NCBI GenBank assembly: GCA_016630905.1
Contig: WBMQ01000003.1
Location: 62,001-126,000, forward strand
From: Capillidium heterosporum
Taxonomy: Eukaryota; Entomophthoromycota; Entomophthoromycetes; Entomophthorales; Capillidiaceae
Reading direction: 5' to 3'
DNA length: 64,000 nucleotides
The notes below the pieces were generated by a model that did no database searches, had not been told where the DNA came from, and saw only the letters and a list, made by a program, of their open reading frames with translations. This document shows positions 1 through 11,736 of this stretch, piece after piece (the first letter of the stretch is position 1; the number at the start of each line of letters is the position of its first letter). A program made the position numbers and the translations under genes.

Positions 1-1180
1 TTGAGAAAGCTATACAAACATATCGAGTACCAATAGATTCATAAATTTGACAAGTGCGTCAAGCGTATGGACGACTACATTTCCAATTTTTACGAAATCG
101 AATGCCACTTTCCTAAAGTTGAAGAGTTAGGCACCTACAGAGTTGCAAGTGACACTATAATATTCGATGATTTATACATTTTAAAGTGCAAACTCAAGAA
201 GTTTAGTTGCCATCTATAGGAACTGTATCCTTCCAAACTTGACTTCATACACCTTACCAAAGATGTCAAAGCGTCAAATTTAAATCTTCAAAACGAAACT
301 GCACACACCATTAAATTTTGAACCATTTTTCTGTACTTCAACTTACTTTGCTGCATGTAAATTTAACTATATCAAACCGCTACCTTCCAACTAACATAAA
401 CAAGTGTTTCTCCAGCTTCAAAGTATTCTTTCTGGAAATCGAAAATTACGATGACGACGAGGAAATATATTCAACTCAATTTTTGCATCTAATGAAGTTA
501 AACCTCAGCCTCAACGGTATGTAGATGGTAGAGCTAATCTCTTTCAAAGATTACAAAAATGGATCGATCTTGAACACTCAAAATTTAAGGGCTACGAAGT
601 CCTAATCAAAAGCGAACTTTACTTCCTACTACACTTACAGTTGGAGATGCCATCTCTAACATGTTCAGCATTCATCAAACTTTTAAAGTCTCAAATATAC
701 CGACCTAAAGCTAGGATATTCTTTCGATGCCGGCTCGATGAAACTGCTGCTTAGTTTACTTAAACTGCTCAAACTTACATTGTAGATAAGATAAACGACT
801 AAAAGTTCGAAAATGTGCAATGTTTGAGTCCTCTTTACAAGCTTAGGTTTTTAGATAAATTTGAACTGGCCCGCCATTTCTTCATTTTCTTACAAGATCA
901 AATGCCATGCTTCTTCAGCTTGACGGTAAGGAGTATCTTCGAACTTCAAACTTTGTTCGACGCTTTCATATTTCAAGACATCAACTTTAAATATCCCACC
1001 AAGCTCCAGTTCATTAACATCTCAAACTGCGAGGTTGAGTTTATCGACTGGGTTCAATATCGCTCATTCGATACAGCAACAGTCTTAAACAAGCTTCTAC
1101 ATGATGTCATGCTCAATATCAGGTTCTACGACTCTCTGATCAACCTTCTTAAAGATATACTATCTCCTTGTAATAGTTAG
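1..1180 (+). pseudogene. F-box/LRR-like pseudogene, 5' end outside window
   Basis: Broken reading frames follow the order of the intact family members in this window, especially the gene at 25626. Recognisable pieces include a segment after the F-box (about 1-220), a leucine-rich middle (about 318-524) and the C-terminal part (about 815-1180, with the family pattern CPTKLQF...EVEFIxW represented as YPTKLQF and EVEFIDW). In-frame stops and frame changes separate the pieces, and the F-box itself lies beyond the left edge. The longer pieces have no proper ATG. Intact relatives would act as substrate receptors of SCF ubiquitin ligases; this copy is unlikely to make a protein. Confidence 0.8.
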
Positions 1181-1670
1181 TCTAAAGTATGCTTTAAAAT
1201 TTGGACCGCCTTTATAACTTTCTTTCAAATATAGGCCGTTTTGCAGCTTGAGGTTTTTACATGGTGTTGAAAGTGAATTATCCAAATCGCCATTAAACTC
1301 AGGAAATGCTTTATTTCATCAGATATCCTTTATATACTATGAAGAGCTACTCCAGTAACTAAAAGGTTATTTAAAAGACTTTCAAAGCTCCTGCTAAAGT
1401 CACATGCGTAAGCTACATCATAGGTTAAAGATAGTAGCTTTTCATCCACTGAGAACAGTAACCCATACCTATTTAGTATCATATAATAGGCCGAAATTTT
1501 AAACTGCTATTTTTATGGTTATCGGTTCATGGGTTATCAGCAGCAGAAGTTAACCGGCAATTCATTGCTTATTTTAGATATATTCTGTGGCTTTATCTCC
1601 AACTGGTTAGCACTGAAAATATATATTGGCAAAAAATGGAAAGGCATAGATCAACTTAGCAAGTAGCAGC
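1181..1670. other. Intergenic spacer, upstream of DPP copy A
   Basis: AT-rich with no supported gene. It holds the presumed promoter of the dipeptidyl peptidase gene. Only about the last 16 bases before the ATG match the region upstream of the second copy, so the two copies have different promoters. Confidence 0.5.
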
Positions 1671-4319
1671 ATGGAGGAAATGCGAAAATCAAAAGTCGAA
1701 GAGAAGGTGGTACTCTTACCCTTTTACGACACAGCCGAGCCCAAATTGCCAGTTGAAGATTACCCGACTCAGCTACTTTTGCCAAGCCAAGAAAATGTGT
1801 ACGAGCCCGGCAGTAGTACCATACAGCTGATGAGCGACAACCAGGTAACAGCTTTTGCTTTTCTGTCTAACAGCTTTGAAAAGTCCGACTTTGAGTTCCA
1901 GGAGAAAAAAGCAACTACCAAGCGGTGGAGAATCTTGTCGATAACCGCAGGCCTGTTATTGGCTCTAGTATTTGTTTCTTTTGTTGGCAACTTCATCGAC
2001 TGTAAGGCTTCATTTTAACTTCCGTACTCATCCTGTCTAGTTCAAAAGTTCACCATTTCAAATAATGCCCAGGCACCCCTACCGGAGCACACTCCCTTCA
2101 ATAAGCTGACGACCTCCGACAAGCTCAAATTCCAATTCGACGACATGTACAGCTCGAAGTTTCGACCCAGCGTCAAGGATTGGACCTGGGTCAAAGTGGA
2201 CAATAGCGACCATGACGGCGCCTACACCTACGAGGACGAGCGCGGCAACATCTGGCTGAAGTATGCCGGGGAGCTATGGGACGAATCGTACCTCACCGGC
2301 TACGTAGCCATCACCCGTCAGCTTATCGACTCCGACGATGAGGGCTCGCCATTCACCAGCTACACGTTGTCACCCGACCTCAAGTATATAGCGGTGGTCA
2401 ACCGAGTCAACAAGGTATGGCGCCATTCGTTTACAGCCCAGTACAGAATATTCGACTTGAGGGACCTCAAAAAACCACCCATTATCGTGTCCTCCGAGCT
2501 CAAGAATCTCGCATCCGCCCACCACCGTGAACAGTACATCCAGCTTTTCCAGTGGGCACCCAAAGGCCACGATATAGCCTTTGTATTTAATAACGACGTA
2601 TATGTTGGCTACGATGGCTTCAAAAAGGTGCACAGGGTGTCCCATGACGGCGGCAACGACATCATCAATGGGATCCCGGACTGGGTGTACGAGGAAGAGG
2701 TTTTTGCCGACAACTTTGCCATGTGGTTCTCACCCTCGGGGAAGAACTTGGCCTACCTCAAGTTCGATGACTCAGACGTCCCCGATGTCCAAGTTCCCCT
2801 CTTCACCAACGGGGCTATACTGAAGCATGCCAATGTTTTGGACCGCAACCCAACGTCGCCGCTGAATGATCCAGAGAAAGCAGCTGCGAACCTGGAGGGC
2901 TTTGCCGACTACCCCCAGTACATCAAGTACAAATACCCCAAGGTAACTTTACCAATTAGCACAAGTATACTAACTCTGCCTATTTAAAGGCTGGGTACCC
3001 CAACCCCGTAGTCAGGCTAACCATTTACACGCTGGGTAAACGCTCTGAATTGGAAGAGCTTGAAGAAGCGACCAAGGGGATTGAGATTGAGGTCGATGTC
3101 GATGGCTTTAAGGCACTTGCCTCCTCGATCGACAAAGCCGCCTTAACCTCGGTTAAGGATCCAAAGACACGCATAGTAACCGATGTCGTCTGGCTAGAGG
3201 ACACCACTTTGATGTTCAGGATAACCAACCGAGCCCAGGACGTCGTGCTTACCTGCCTTGCCGATATCGGACGCTCTTCAAGCTCGATCTACGCCGACCG
3301 ACTCAAAGCCAAGATCGTAAGGCTAGAGCCAGCCGGGTTGGATTGGGCAAAGAACAAGAAGCGAGATTTGAAAGGCGATGGAGGTTGGTACCAGACAGAC
3401 TCCCACCCCATAATCCCAATCGACGGCAGCGAGAATGAAAAGCTGCGTGCCTATGGGCTCGACGGCATTGGTTACATCGACAAAGTCGTGTTCAACGACC
3501 ACTACCACTACGCCATCTTCCACCCAGCCGATTCTCCCAAACCGCTACGTCTGCTTACAACCGGGAACTACGATGTCGAGAGTGGGTTAGGGGTCAGCGA
3601 CGACGGCCGATTCTACTACGCCAGTAGGGAGCTCGATTCGACAGCCAGCCACATCTACTCGTGCGATTTGAAGGGCGAGAACAAGGCACACCTCAGCCAA
3701 GAGTCCAACCCAACACTGCAAGCCATACGGCCAAGTACACTGAACACCCAAAGCACCGAGGCCATGCAGGACAATTTAGGGCACTTCACTGCCGAGCTAT
3801 CCTCTAGCAAAAGGTACATGGTGCTCAGCTACCTTGGACCACACATCCCCTACCAAGTTGCCATGTATCAAGGAGACCTGGACCGGGCTAAAGTGCTCGA
3901 GACGAACAAGAACCTGGTCGACCTGCTCAGCTCCTACGAACTCCCCACTGTACGGTATCGGAAGCTCAAGCTACCTGGGATCTCCAAACCCTTGGATGCC
4001 ATGGAGCTCCTCCCCGCCAACTTCGACGCCACCAAGGATAAGCTAAGGCTCCTCTTCCGATGCTACGGCGGGCCTGAATCCAAGCTGGTCACCAGGAACT
4101 TTGCCCTCAACTTCCACACCTGGCTCGTCACCAACAAGACCAACTTTGGAGTCATCATCGTTGACAACCGGGGCACGGCGTTCAAGGGTCGCAAATTTGC
4201 CGTCGACATTGTCAAGCAGCTAGGTAAGCTGGAAGCTCAAGACCAGATTAATGCCATCGCCAAGTATGGTAGCTACCCATGGGTTGATGCCAAAAAACTA
4301 GGGCTGTGGGGCTGGTCCT
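1655..4319 (+). repeat. Inverted duplicate, left arm (dipeptidyl peptidase copy A)
   Basis: This arm pairs with 22662-25326 in inverted orientation: a base at position p matches the base at 26981 minus p. I saw no insertion or deletion between the arms and only scattered substitutions, including one in the second intron. Homology begins about 16 bases before the ATG and ends sharply after 4319, just past the catalytic serine codon. Confidence 0.9.
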
Positions 4320-4696
4320 TCGGAGGGTTTCTCACTGCCAAGACAGTTGAAGCTGATCAAAATAAGGTCCTCAGCCTGGCAATTTCGGTATCCCCTGTAG
4401 TTAGCTGGTACTACTACGACTCCATCTTAACGGAGCGGTTTATGAAAGCTCCCAAAGATAATCGAGAAGGCTATAAGCAGAATCGCATCACCAACGTCAC
4501 CAACTTTGACCATGTGCACTATTTACTCCTGCACGGCGATTCCGATGATAACGTTCACGTGCAGAATTCCATGGACCTTCTCAAGCAATTTGAGACCAAT
4601 CGAGTTTCCAACGTTGATTTCTATACCTTCCCTGACAACAACCATGCTATATCGGAATACTACGCCAACCTACCAGCTGTATATGAAGATCAGTAG
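1671..4696 (+). CDS. Dipeptidyl peptidase IV-type serine protease (Ste13/Dap2-like), copy A
   Basis: Three exons, 1671-2001, 2041-2942 and 2990-4696, give 979 residues. The second intron contains TACTAAC. It is a type II membrane protein: a cytosolic tail, a membrane segment at about 88-109, then a beta-propeller and an S9 hydrolase domain. The double-Glu motif DWVYEEE, which binds the substrate N-terminus, is present. By family alignment the triad is Ser854 in GWSFGG, Asp930 in GDSDDNVH and His963. Known relatives release X-Pro or X-Ala dipeptides. The tail has FEFQE (74-78), resembling the FxFxD Golgi-retention signal of yeast Ste13, so a late-Golgi role is inferred. GWSYGG of copy B is GWSFGG here. 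One surplus C at 4669-4670 shifts the frame after His963; the original ending is readable in the next frame to 4724. Confidence 0.9.
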
Positions 4697-5582
4697 GCAT
4701 ATTGACAGATATCTGCTATCCTAAGTCAACCTGTAGTTGTCTATTTTAGTTCCAAATGTTATACTGTGGAAATAAAGCTCAAGGTATTTTTACAAATGCA
4801 TCATGTCAAAACCCAAGACTGTATTTTTACAGTTCTCCACTAACCAATTAAGCCTTGTCATCTTGGCAATCTACTGATTGCTTCTGCCAACTACTTTTTA
4901 TTGTCTCTACTAGATTGAACTCAGCGGTACCCGGGCCTTAAGATATCAAAAATTTCTGCATCGTTAGTATCGCTTATCTACCTTTATCTTGAGTACTAAG
5001 CCGCTTCTCTACAAACAAATATTGCAATCTGAATTTTCGAATAAATCATTTAAACATAAAGCTAATGCCGTAAAAACATGCATTTATTTTAGTGCATTCG
5101 TACCAATACCTTTATTTGCATTTAATACCCTCTCTACTTATACTTTTGTCTTTAAGCTTCCATCCACCCATATACCGATCCTTTTAATGCAATATTAGTT
5201 ACTTCACATCGGATACCACGACGTCTAATTAATCTAGATGCAAAGCCTTGGTATGATCTACTGCTCCTACTTTTGAAGCTTTCAATCCCTGATAACCTAT
5301 TTTGATTCAGACCTAAGGTGTTGGCTATCTATCAAAGAAACTCTATAAACTTTAAGCACGATGAGCCATCATCAAAACTTATAAGAACTAGACAAAGAGT
5401 TTGTAAATTTATTAAAAATCAACAATCTTATAGTAAGGTTTGAAAGTAATAGGGAAATCAAAGTGTCGATATAAGTGTTGCCGCAGCTTATAAAACTTAT
5501 TAGCCGATTGGAAACAGTATATCAAATACATTTTATCAATGCAGTAACAAACTAAAAGCTTTCCAAGCTCACTTACTTCTTC

Positions 5583-5920
5583 CTACTGATGCCTTTTTTG
5601 ATCCTTATTTAATTTACTGTATTTTTTGGATGATGTAGGCCTTTTCCTTGGTATTCTATCAACTTTAGGATCCAACTTTTTGCTACCGCTAGATTTATTG
5701 GAAGGAGGCAATGAAGAAGTAGAAGTTGAGATTAGCTTTAAGATTTAAACACATTTCGAAAGTTGTTGATTTTACTAGCTAGGATAGCCAGCTCCGATAT
5801 CAATCTCAAAACTTTGTTGACTGTTCCTGGTACATATCCACTGGCTATATTACCTATGCCATCTAAAAGCTCTGTACTGCTGGCAACCTTGATTGGAATT
5901 GGTTCAATATTTTGGATCAT
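5583..5920 (-). pseudogene. Possible small gene, frame broken
   Basis: Reading leftwards from an ATG at 5920, about 60 codons run to a stop near 5741. A second frame then continues with a Ser/Thr-rich stretch followed by a Lys/Arg-rich tail (motifs SSGSKKLDPK and RIPRKRPTSSKKYSK) to a stop at 5583-5585. The second part looks like real basic, low-complexity coding sequence. A TATATAA-like sequence lies further upstream near 6030. The two frames could be joined by an unrecognised intron or be separated by a mutation. I do not recognise the protein and give it no function. Confidence 0.3.
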
Positions 5921-7065
5921 GCTGACTATAAGTATAAATAATAGGCTATGTATGTATCTTGATTGAAGTATTATGTCAAGCTATCGAGCTGGGTTAGTTT
6001 TACTGTTGAAAAGGAATGGAAGCCGAGGTTTATATAGCAACACACAAGCTTTTTGGAATATATCAGCTAATTTATACAGAATCGGAACATTGCAATTAAG
6101 CTGAAGTCTTTAAAATATTATTTACAAAATTTATAGCATAACTATTGAATTTATAGATCAATGTTCTACATCCATAATACAACACATATAAACTATACTA
6201 AGCTTATTTATGCTTGTTACTAGTTCCATTTGCATCTATTTATAATAAGAGGTATTTTCAAGTTCAATAACTTCATAACTTTTCAACTAGTTTAATTGCC
6301 AGCATGAGCAACATTTATATATATATTAGTGTACTTGTGCAATTAACACTAGTGCTAGTTTGTCATCCAAGCCCGTTAATAAAATAGAGTTAACGAATCC
6401 TACTTCAAGCGGTAAACAAGTGATTGTGTTATGATTATGGTATAGTTTATTTGGAAATATCAATTCAAGTGTTTCGGAATGCCATCCCGTAGCAATATAA
6501 ATTTCCAAGCTCTTAATCGACATCTACTCAAGGGCTGTTTGAGTTTACTTTGTCTAGATGGATAGAAGAGACCTGGAAGATACCTTTATAAATGGTTTAC
6601 ATAGAGAAATACTGTAAAGGTTCAAGATAGAGATGTAACTCTGGTGGACTTTCAAAACTAATATCCTATAATATTTATGATCAAAATTTTAGATAGCACC
6701 TACATATAGTAACATAATAATTCTTAAATACGAGTATACTTATCAAAAATCCAAAATCTAGACATCCTTACAGATAGTTTAATATTCACCACAATTTACT
6801 GTCACCAACCTTATATTTAGAGCTGTTGCTGCCGTATCCAACAAAACTCAAACTTACTCATGTAAAGATTGAAGTGTTGAGGAAATTTGCCAAATTTGCT
6901 CAAAATTTCCAAACTTTTCGGTTGAAATATGAATATCCAACCTTACAGATAAAAATTCGAAAGGATAACCGTAATCTCATTTATTTGGCTGCTATCTTTA
7001 TATACGCGGTTCCAACCACGTTAACAAACAAATAAGTTGATGGTTGGTTATAGTCTACGACTGTG

Positions 7066-7073
7066 TATAAAAA
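7066..7073 (+). promoter_or_regulatory. TATA box of the repeat-precursor gene
   Basis: TATAAAAA lies about 60 bases before the ATG at 7131, a plausible TATA-box distance for a fungal RNA polymerase II promoter. Confidence 0.5.
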
Positions 7074-7130
7074 GTAATAGCCAAATCCTAAATTTTCGAT
7101 ATTGTAATTGATAACAATAAAACTGCAAGC

Positions 7131-8303
7131 ATGAAAACTCCTATATTACTAACCCTCTTATCGACGATCGCATCTCTACCCCTTCAGGATGCAGTCAGCT
7201 CAAATACCGATCCCCAACCTCAACTAAGCCGTAGGGCCAACGAAGCAACCCAGAACAACGGTGTTGGCAATGAGCTCCTCAAAAATTTAGTTGTCAATGC
7301 CATCGGCGCCAGTTTAGGCTTGAAATCCCCAACCAATCCTCAAACCAACAAAATTAATAACGGGGCCGCCAACGACATAGGTAACGATGCTGCTGTCAAC
7401 GCTATAGGTGCCCTACCCCAACGCTCATTCCAACGTCGCAGTTTGGAACGTAGAGCCAACGACGCCATTATGAACAATGGCGTCGCTAATGAAGTTGCCA
7501 AGAACCTTTTAGTATCGGCAATCGGCGCCACTTTTGGGCAAAAAGCAAGGCCCAGCAACCAGCCCAACAAAATCAACAATGGGGCCGCCAACGACTTGGC
7601 CAACGATGCCACTGTAAATGCGATAGGGTTTGTCCCCATAACTGCATTACGCCGAAGGGCTAACGACGCATTGGCCAACAACGGACTCCTTAACGAGATC
7701 GCCAAGAACGCTCAAGTCAACGCCATCGGTGTAACTTTGGGGCAGAGAGCTCCCCCCAGTAGCCAATCCAACAAGATTAATGATGGTGCTTTTAACGATG
7801 TAGCTAATGACCCCAGTGTTAATGCCATTGGCTTCTTGCCTGAAACTGCTTTACGACGAAGGGCCAATGACGCAATTGCTAACAACGGATTGCTCAACGA
7901 GATCGCCAAGAACGCTCAAATCAATGCCATCGGTGTAACTTTGGGACAGAAGGCCCCCCCCAGCAGTCAGTCCAACAAGATCAACGACGGAGCTTTGAAC
8001 GATGTAGCTAATGACTCCAGTATCAACGCCATCGGCTTCTTACCTGAAACTGCTTTACGTCGACGAAGCACCAGTTCCCATCAATTAAAACGTAGAGCCG
8101 GTGACGCCATTCTGAATGATGGCGTCCTTAACGAAGTTGGCAAGAACGCCAAAGCTAACGTGTTGGGAGTAACTTTAGCTGAAGGTGGTGATGCAGAAAA
8201 GGTGGAGGCTAGTGCCGAAAGTAGCCAAGAGAAGATCAACAACGGATTTTTGAACGATGTAGCTGGCGATCTGAAGGTGAGCGTCGGTGGTGCCATTCTC
8301 TAG
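7131..8303 (+). CDS. Secreted tandem-repeat precursor with dibasic (Kex2-type) sites
   Basis: A 390-residue intronless protein with a hydrophobic N-terminus (about 1-22, MKTPILLTLLSTIASLPL) that looks like a signal peptide. Five repeats begin with ANEA, ANDA or AGDA at residues 36, 109, 177, 245 and 323. Each follows Arg/Lys pairs or triplets (34-35, 107-108, 174-176, 242-244, 320-322); extra sites lie at 102-103 and 310-312. Every repeat contains two related halves of about 34 residues: NNGxxNE...NAIG, then NKINxGAxND...NAIG. Repeats 3 and 4 differ at about six of 68 positions, implying recent duplication. This is the layout of fungal Kex2-processed repeat proteins, whose peptides serve as pheromones, toxins, repellents or wall components. 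The function here is unknown. There is no cysteine. Confidence 0.85.
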   Translation: MKTPILLTLLSTIASLPLQDAVSSNTDPQPQLSRRANEATQNNGVGNELLKNLVVNAIGASLGLKSPTNPQTNKINNGAANDIGNDAAVNAIGALPQRSFQRRSLERRANDAIMNNGVANEVAKNLLVSAIGATFGQKARPSNQPNKINNGAANDLANDATVNAIGFVPITALRRRANDALANNGLLNEIAKNAQVNAIGVTLGQRAPPSSQSNKINDGAFNDVANDPSVNAIGFLPETALRRRANDAIANNGLLNEIAKNAQINAIGVTLGQKAPPSSQSNKINDGALNDVANDSSINAIGFLPETALRRRSTSSHQLKRRAGDAILNDGVLNEVGKNAKANVLGVTLAEGGDAEKVEASAESSQEKINNGFLNDVAGDLKVSVGGAIL

Positions 8304-9144
8304 GCATGTATTCATAGGTTTTGGTCTTGTATACATATACATTTATAGCTGACGGTGGTTGGGTTGACGGACTTTAGATTTTTTATTTCCTATAGTTCGT
8401 ACTTGTATATTTTAATAAATATCTGTAAAATAGATTTATTTATATTATAAATGTAGTGTGTATTGATATTTATGTAAGTTTAGTGAATGGCGTGGTTTTT
8501 TGTGTTAAAATAATGAAGGGATTTGGGTTGATGGTTTGAGTATGGGACCTTACATCAGAAACAGTCCAACTTGGACTACGTCTTCAAAAATTTATAATAG
8601 CGACATTCTACCCCAGCTTTGAAGCAGCTATTTTGGATCTATCTAATGGATACTTTGCTCCGTTATAATGGAACGTAGCATTTAGATATTACAATTCAAT
8701 ACTGTAAGTAAACTGGAACGAAAAGGGCTAAAAAGTACTAAATTCAAATGCAAATTTGGTCAGAAATTATTGCAACATAGTATTACTAGATTCCCAGAGT
8801 GACACTTTAGTAGTTTCTGACCAAACCAATAAGGATATTGGGATTATATTGCTTTTATTGGTTGCTTGTGACGAAAAGCATATTGAGATTAGTGCATAGA
8901 AATCTACCATCTCCCTTAGATAAAGGTCTACTCTACCATTTTTACCAAGCTTAACAGACAGCTTTCCAACCTACAAAACTACTCACTTTTCTTTCCATTC
9001 ATATAAAGAAATCAAAATCCCTGATTGGAGTCAACAAAGCAAGGCTATCAAAACTTTACATAAAGCAAGCTTCAACTTTGATCAACTATCAGACAGAAGT
9101 TCCCAACAAAGTTAAAACGGAGTTATTAGGGTTCCAATTTGAAG
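8304..9144. other. Intergenic spacer
   Basis: It holds the 3' region of the repeat precursor, including AATAAATA near 8415 as a possible polyadenylation signal, and the promoter of cullin-3. No gene seen. Confidence 0.5.
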
Positions 9145-11736
9145 ATGAGTAGACCCATCCAGAAGAACCCAGAGGCACCCAAGATTAAAATGGCGATAAG
9201 GGGAGGTATATTAGCCAACAACCTGGCAAGCAACCCCGAACGTTCATTGACATTCACCCAAAATGCCATACATGAGATTTACCACCGCAGGCACAGTCAA
9301 CTGAGGTTCGAAGAGTGTTACAAGAACTGTTTCAACCTAGTCCGAGTGGGTAAATTGGTCCAACTTTATGAGCTGGTTTTAGAATCCATAAGAGAAGACC
9401 TAATTTTTTTCAGTAATGAACAGATCCTACCATGTTTGAATCTGTTCAACAATCTGATGGTGAGCGACCCTCAAAGCTTTTCAAATTTCAAAAGCGATTC
9501 AGTAGAGTTAGCTAGGGACGGTGCCGCCCTCTTGAACAACCTACATTCGATCTGGAACCGACATCTCATCAGTATGAAGACTATAGCCTCCATTCTCAGC
9601 CACATGGATTCTCATATCCGAAGTAGGAGACAAGCTGACCTTCGACCATTAATAGAAGTAATCGGTTTTCACTTCAAAAAAGTCGTCATCGAGGAGTTCG
9701 ATCCCAACCTGAAATCATTTATCACATTTTCGATACTAGTCCAAGTTAACCAAGAGCGAATGGGTAACCAGTCGGACCAGACAGCCGTTCACGACGCAGC
9801 AGAAATGCTTCTTATGATCGACGATACCTGCTATGAAGAACTGGTCGAAGATCCCTACCTGACGATCAGCGAGGAGTTTTACAACAACGAGGCGGAAACG
9901 ATCCTCGAGAACAGCACCATCAAGCAGTACATAGCCCAGGTTAACCAGCGTATGATTGAAGAGAACGAACGCTGCAACTATTGCTTCAGCAGTACAACGT
10001 TGCCCAAGGTACAGCTGCTCATCTTTGATGCTTTCATCGGCAACAAATGCGACCGAATTGTTAACAACAAGGATTCGGGGCTCCTTCATATGCTTCAACA
10101 CGATCACATCGAAGGTAACTAACCATTATTACATTTTAAAATTTAATGTCTAAATACCTAGATATCAACCTGATGTACAAACTGTTTAAAGGCTCTGACG
10201 ATTTGAAACATCTCGAGCCTATGAAAGAATGCTTGGTCAACTTTATTATCACCGAAGGGGCTTCCATCAGCCCCGAGGAATCAGTACTCAAGGCTGGCAA
10301 GGTGGCTCCAGCTATAAGCTGGGTCGACACTATGATTGCTCTCAAGCGCAAATGGGAGGTTATCTACAAGGAGGCGTTGGCCAGTGAACGCAGCTTCCAG
10401 ACGGCCATCGGGCAAAGCTTCAGCCAGGCGTTGCAGAGCTTTTCTCGATCGGCCGAATTTCTAAGCCTCTACGTTGACGAGAACTTTCGCAAATATAACA
10501 ACGGTAAACTGGAAGACAGTGATCTAGAGCAGATCATGAACGACGTCATCGGACTCTTTAGGTATCTCAAGGACAAGGACATGTTCGAGGCCTACTACAA
10601 AGCTCAGATGGCCAAGCGACTGATCACGCTAACCAAGTCGCCTACCGGTACTTCCAACGTTGAATCAGCAGCCTCAACCTTTAACGGCGAGGAGGTTGAA
10701 AAGGCTATGGTCGACAAGTTGAAGCAAGAGTGTGGGCAGCAATACACCTACAAGATCGAAGCCATGTTCAACGATTTCAAGCTATTAGGGAATCTTAACA
10801 CCAAGTTCAACCAGCATTTACAGACGTCAGCCCGCAATCTGGACTTTGAACTGAACCCAACAGTGCTCACCAGCTCAGTCTGGCCCTTTGGCACAGTTGC
10901 ACCCATAAAATACCCGACTGAAGTTGACAGAGTCATTCGATCCTTCACCCATTACTATTCCTCCATCCACACTGGACGTAGGCTGACCTGGATGCCCAAT
11001 TTGGTAAGCTATTGCACTTTTTAACAAAATTTAACTTGTCCATTAAAAAATTTAGGGCAGCGCCGAAATAAAGGCCACCTTCCCATCTAGGAAGTACGAG
11101 CTTATGACCAACACCTTTCAGATGGTACTGCTCCTCCAATTCAATTTGATCAGTCAAAATATTTCCACCCAAGGCACTGAATCCAATCCCAGCTTGAACT
11201 ACCGTGAATTGGCTGAAATCACAGGGATTGACAACCAGGACCTTAAGCACAACCTTCATTCCCTCTACGCCAAATACCCCCTCCTCAAGAAGGATCCTCC
11301 CACCAAAGAAATAAAACCCACCGACAAGTTTTCCATCAACCTGCAGTTCAAAGCCCCTATGTTCCGTATAAAACTACCTCAACCGGTAAGCCGTATCGAA
11401 ATCCAAGGTTTGGAACCAAAAGATAAAGATACCGACCAAGATAACAGTACGCGCGCCCAAGTTCTACAAGAACGTAACCTACAGGTTGATGCCGCTATTG
11501 TTAGGGTCATGAAGACTAGGAAACTACTGGAACACAGCAAGCTAATAGTCGAAGTTACCAAGATCTTAGCTAGTAGGTTCCAACCCGATTTAAACATCGT
11601 CAAAAACAGGATCGATTCGTTGATCGAACGTGAGTTCTTGGAGAGGAAGGGCACCGATATGTAAGCTATTTCTTAAAAAGTTTAAACGTGTTAACTTGAA
11701 TTTTTCTTTAGGCGCATGTACAGGTACCTAGCATAA
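9145..11736 (+). CDS. CUL3: Cullin-3, ubiquitin-ligase scaffold
   Basis: Four exons, 9145-10114, 10162-11003, 11056-11660 and 11712-11736, encode 813 residues, a normal cullin length. The frame is open slightly further upstream, but the first real ATG is 9145. Helical cullin repeats occupy the N-terminal half. The LRFEECYKN segment near the start, and the short sequence leading to NLMYKLF at the first junction, resemble CUL3 more than CUL1. A cullin-homology domain follows. The winged-helix C-terminus has IVRVMKTRK, with Lys757 as the predicted Nedd8 acceptor, and ends in YRYLA. Cullin-3 joins BTB-domain adaptors to the RING protein Rbx1. The last exon has only 25 coding bases, but the ending matches the family well. 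F-box proteins normally use CUL1, so proximity to the F-box loci does not imply partnership. Confidence 0.93.

Larger units (their letters stand above)
4697..7130. other. AT-rich intergenic region
   Basis: Apart from the possible small minus-strand gene at 5583-5920 and the TATA box before the repeat precursor, I see no supported gene. Short open frames (for example 4989-5198, 6326-6523 and 6826-7035) have no family resemblance or codon pattern to support them. Copy A's displaced C-terminal codons run to 4724. Confidence 0.5.

Noticed and set aside
7340-8296. Long minus-strand frames opposite the repeat precursor
   Set aside because: They are antisense shadows of a repetitive, codon-biased gene; only the plus strand has a signal peptide, dibasic sites and regular repeats.
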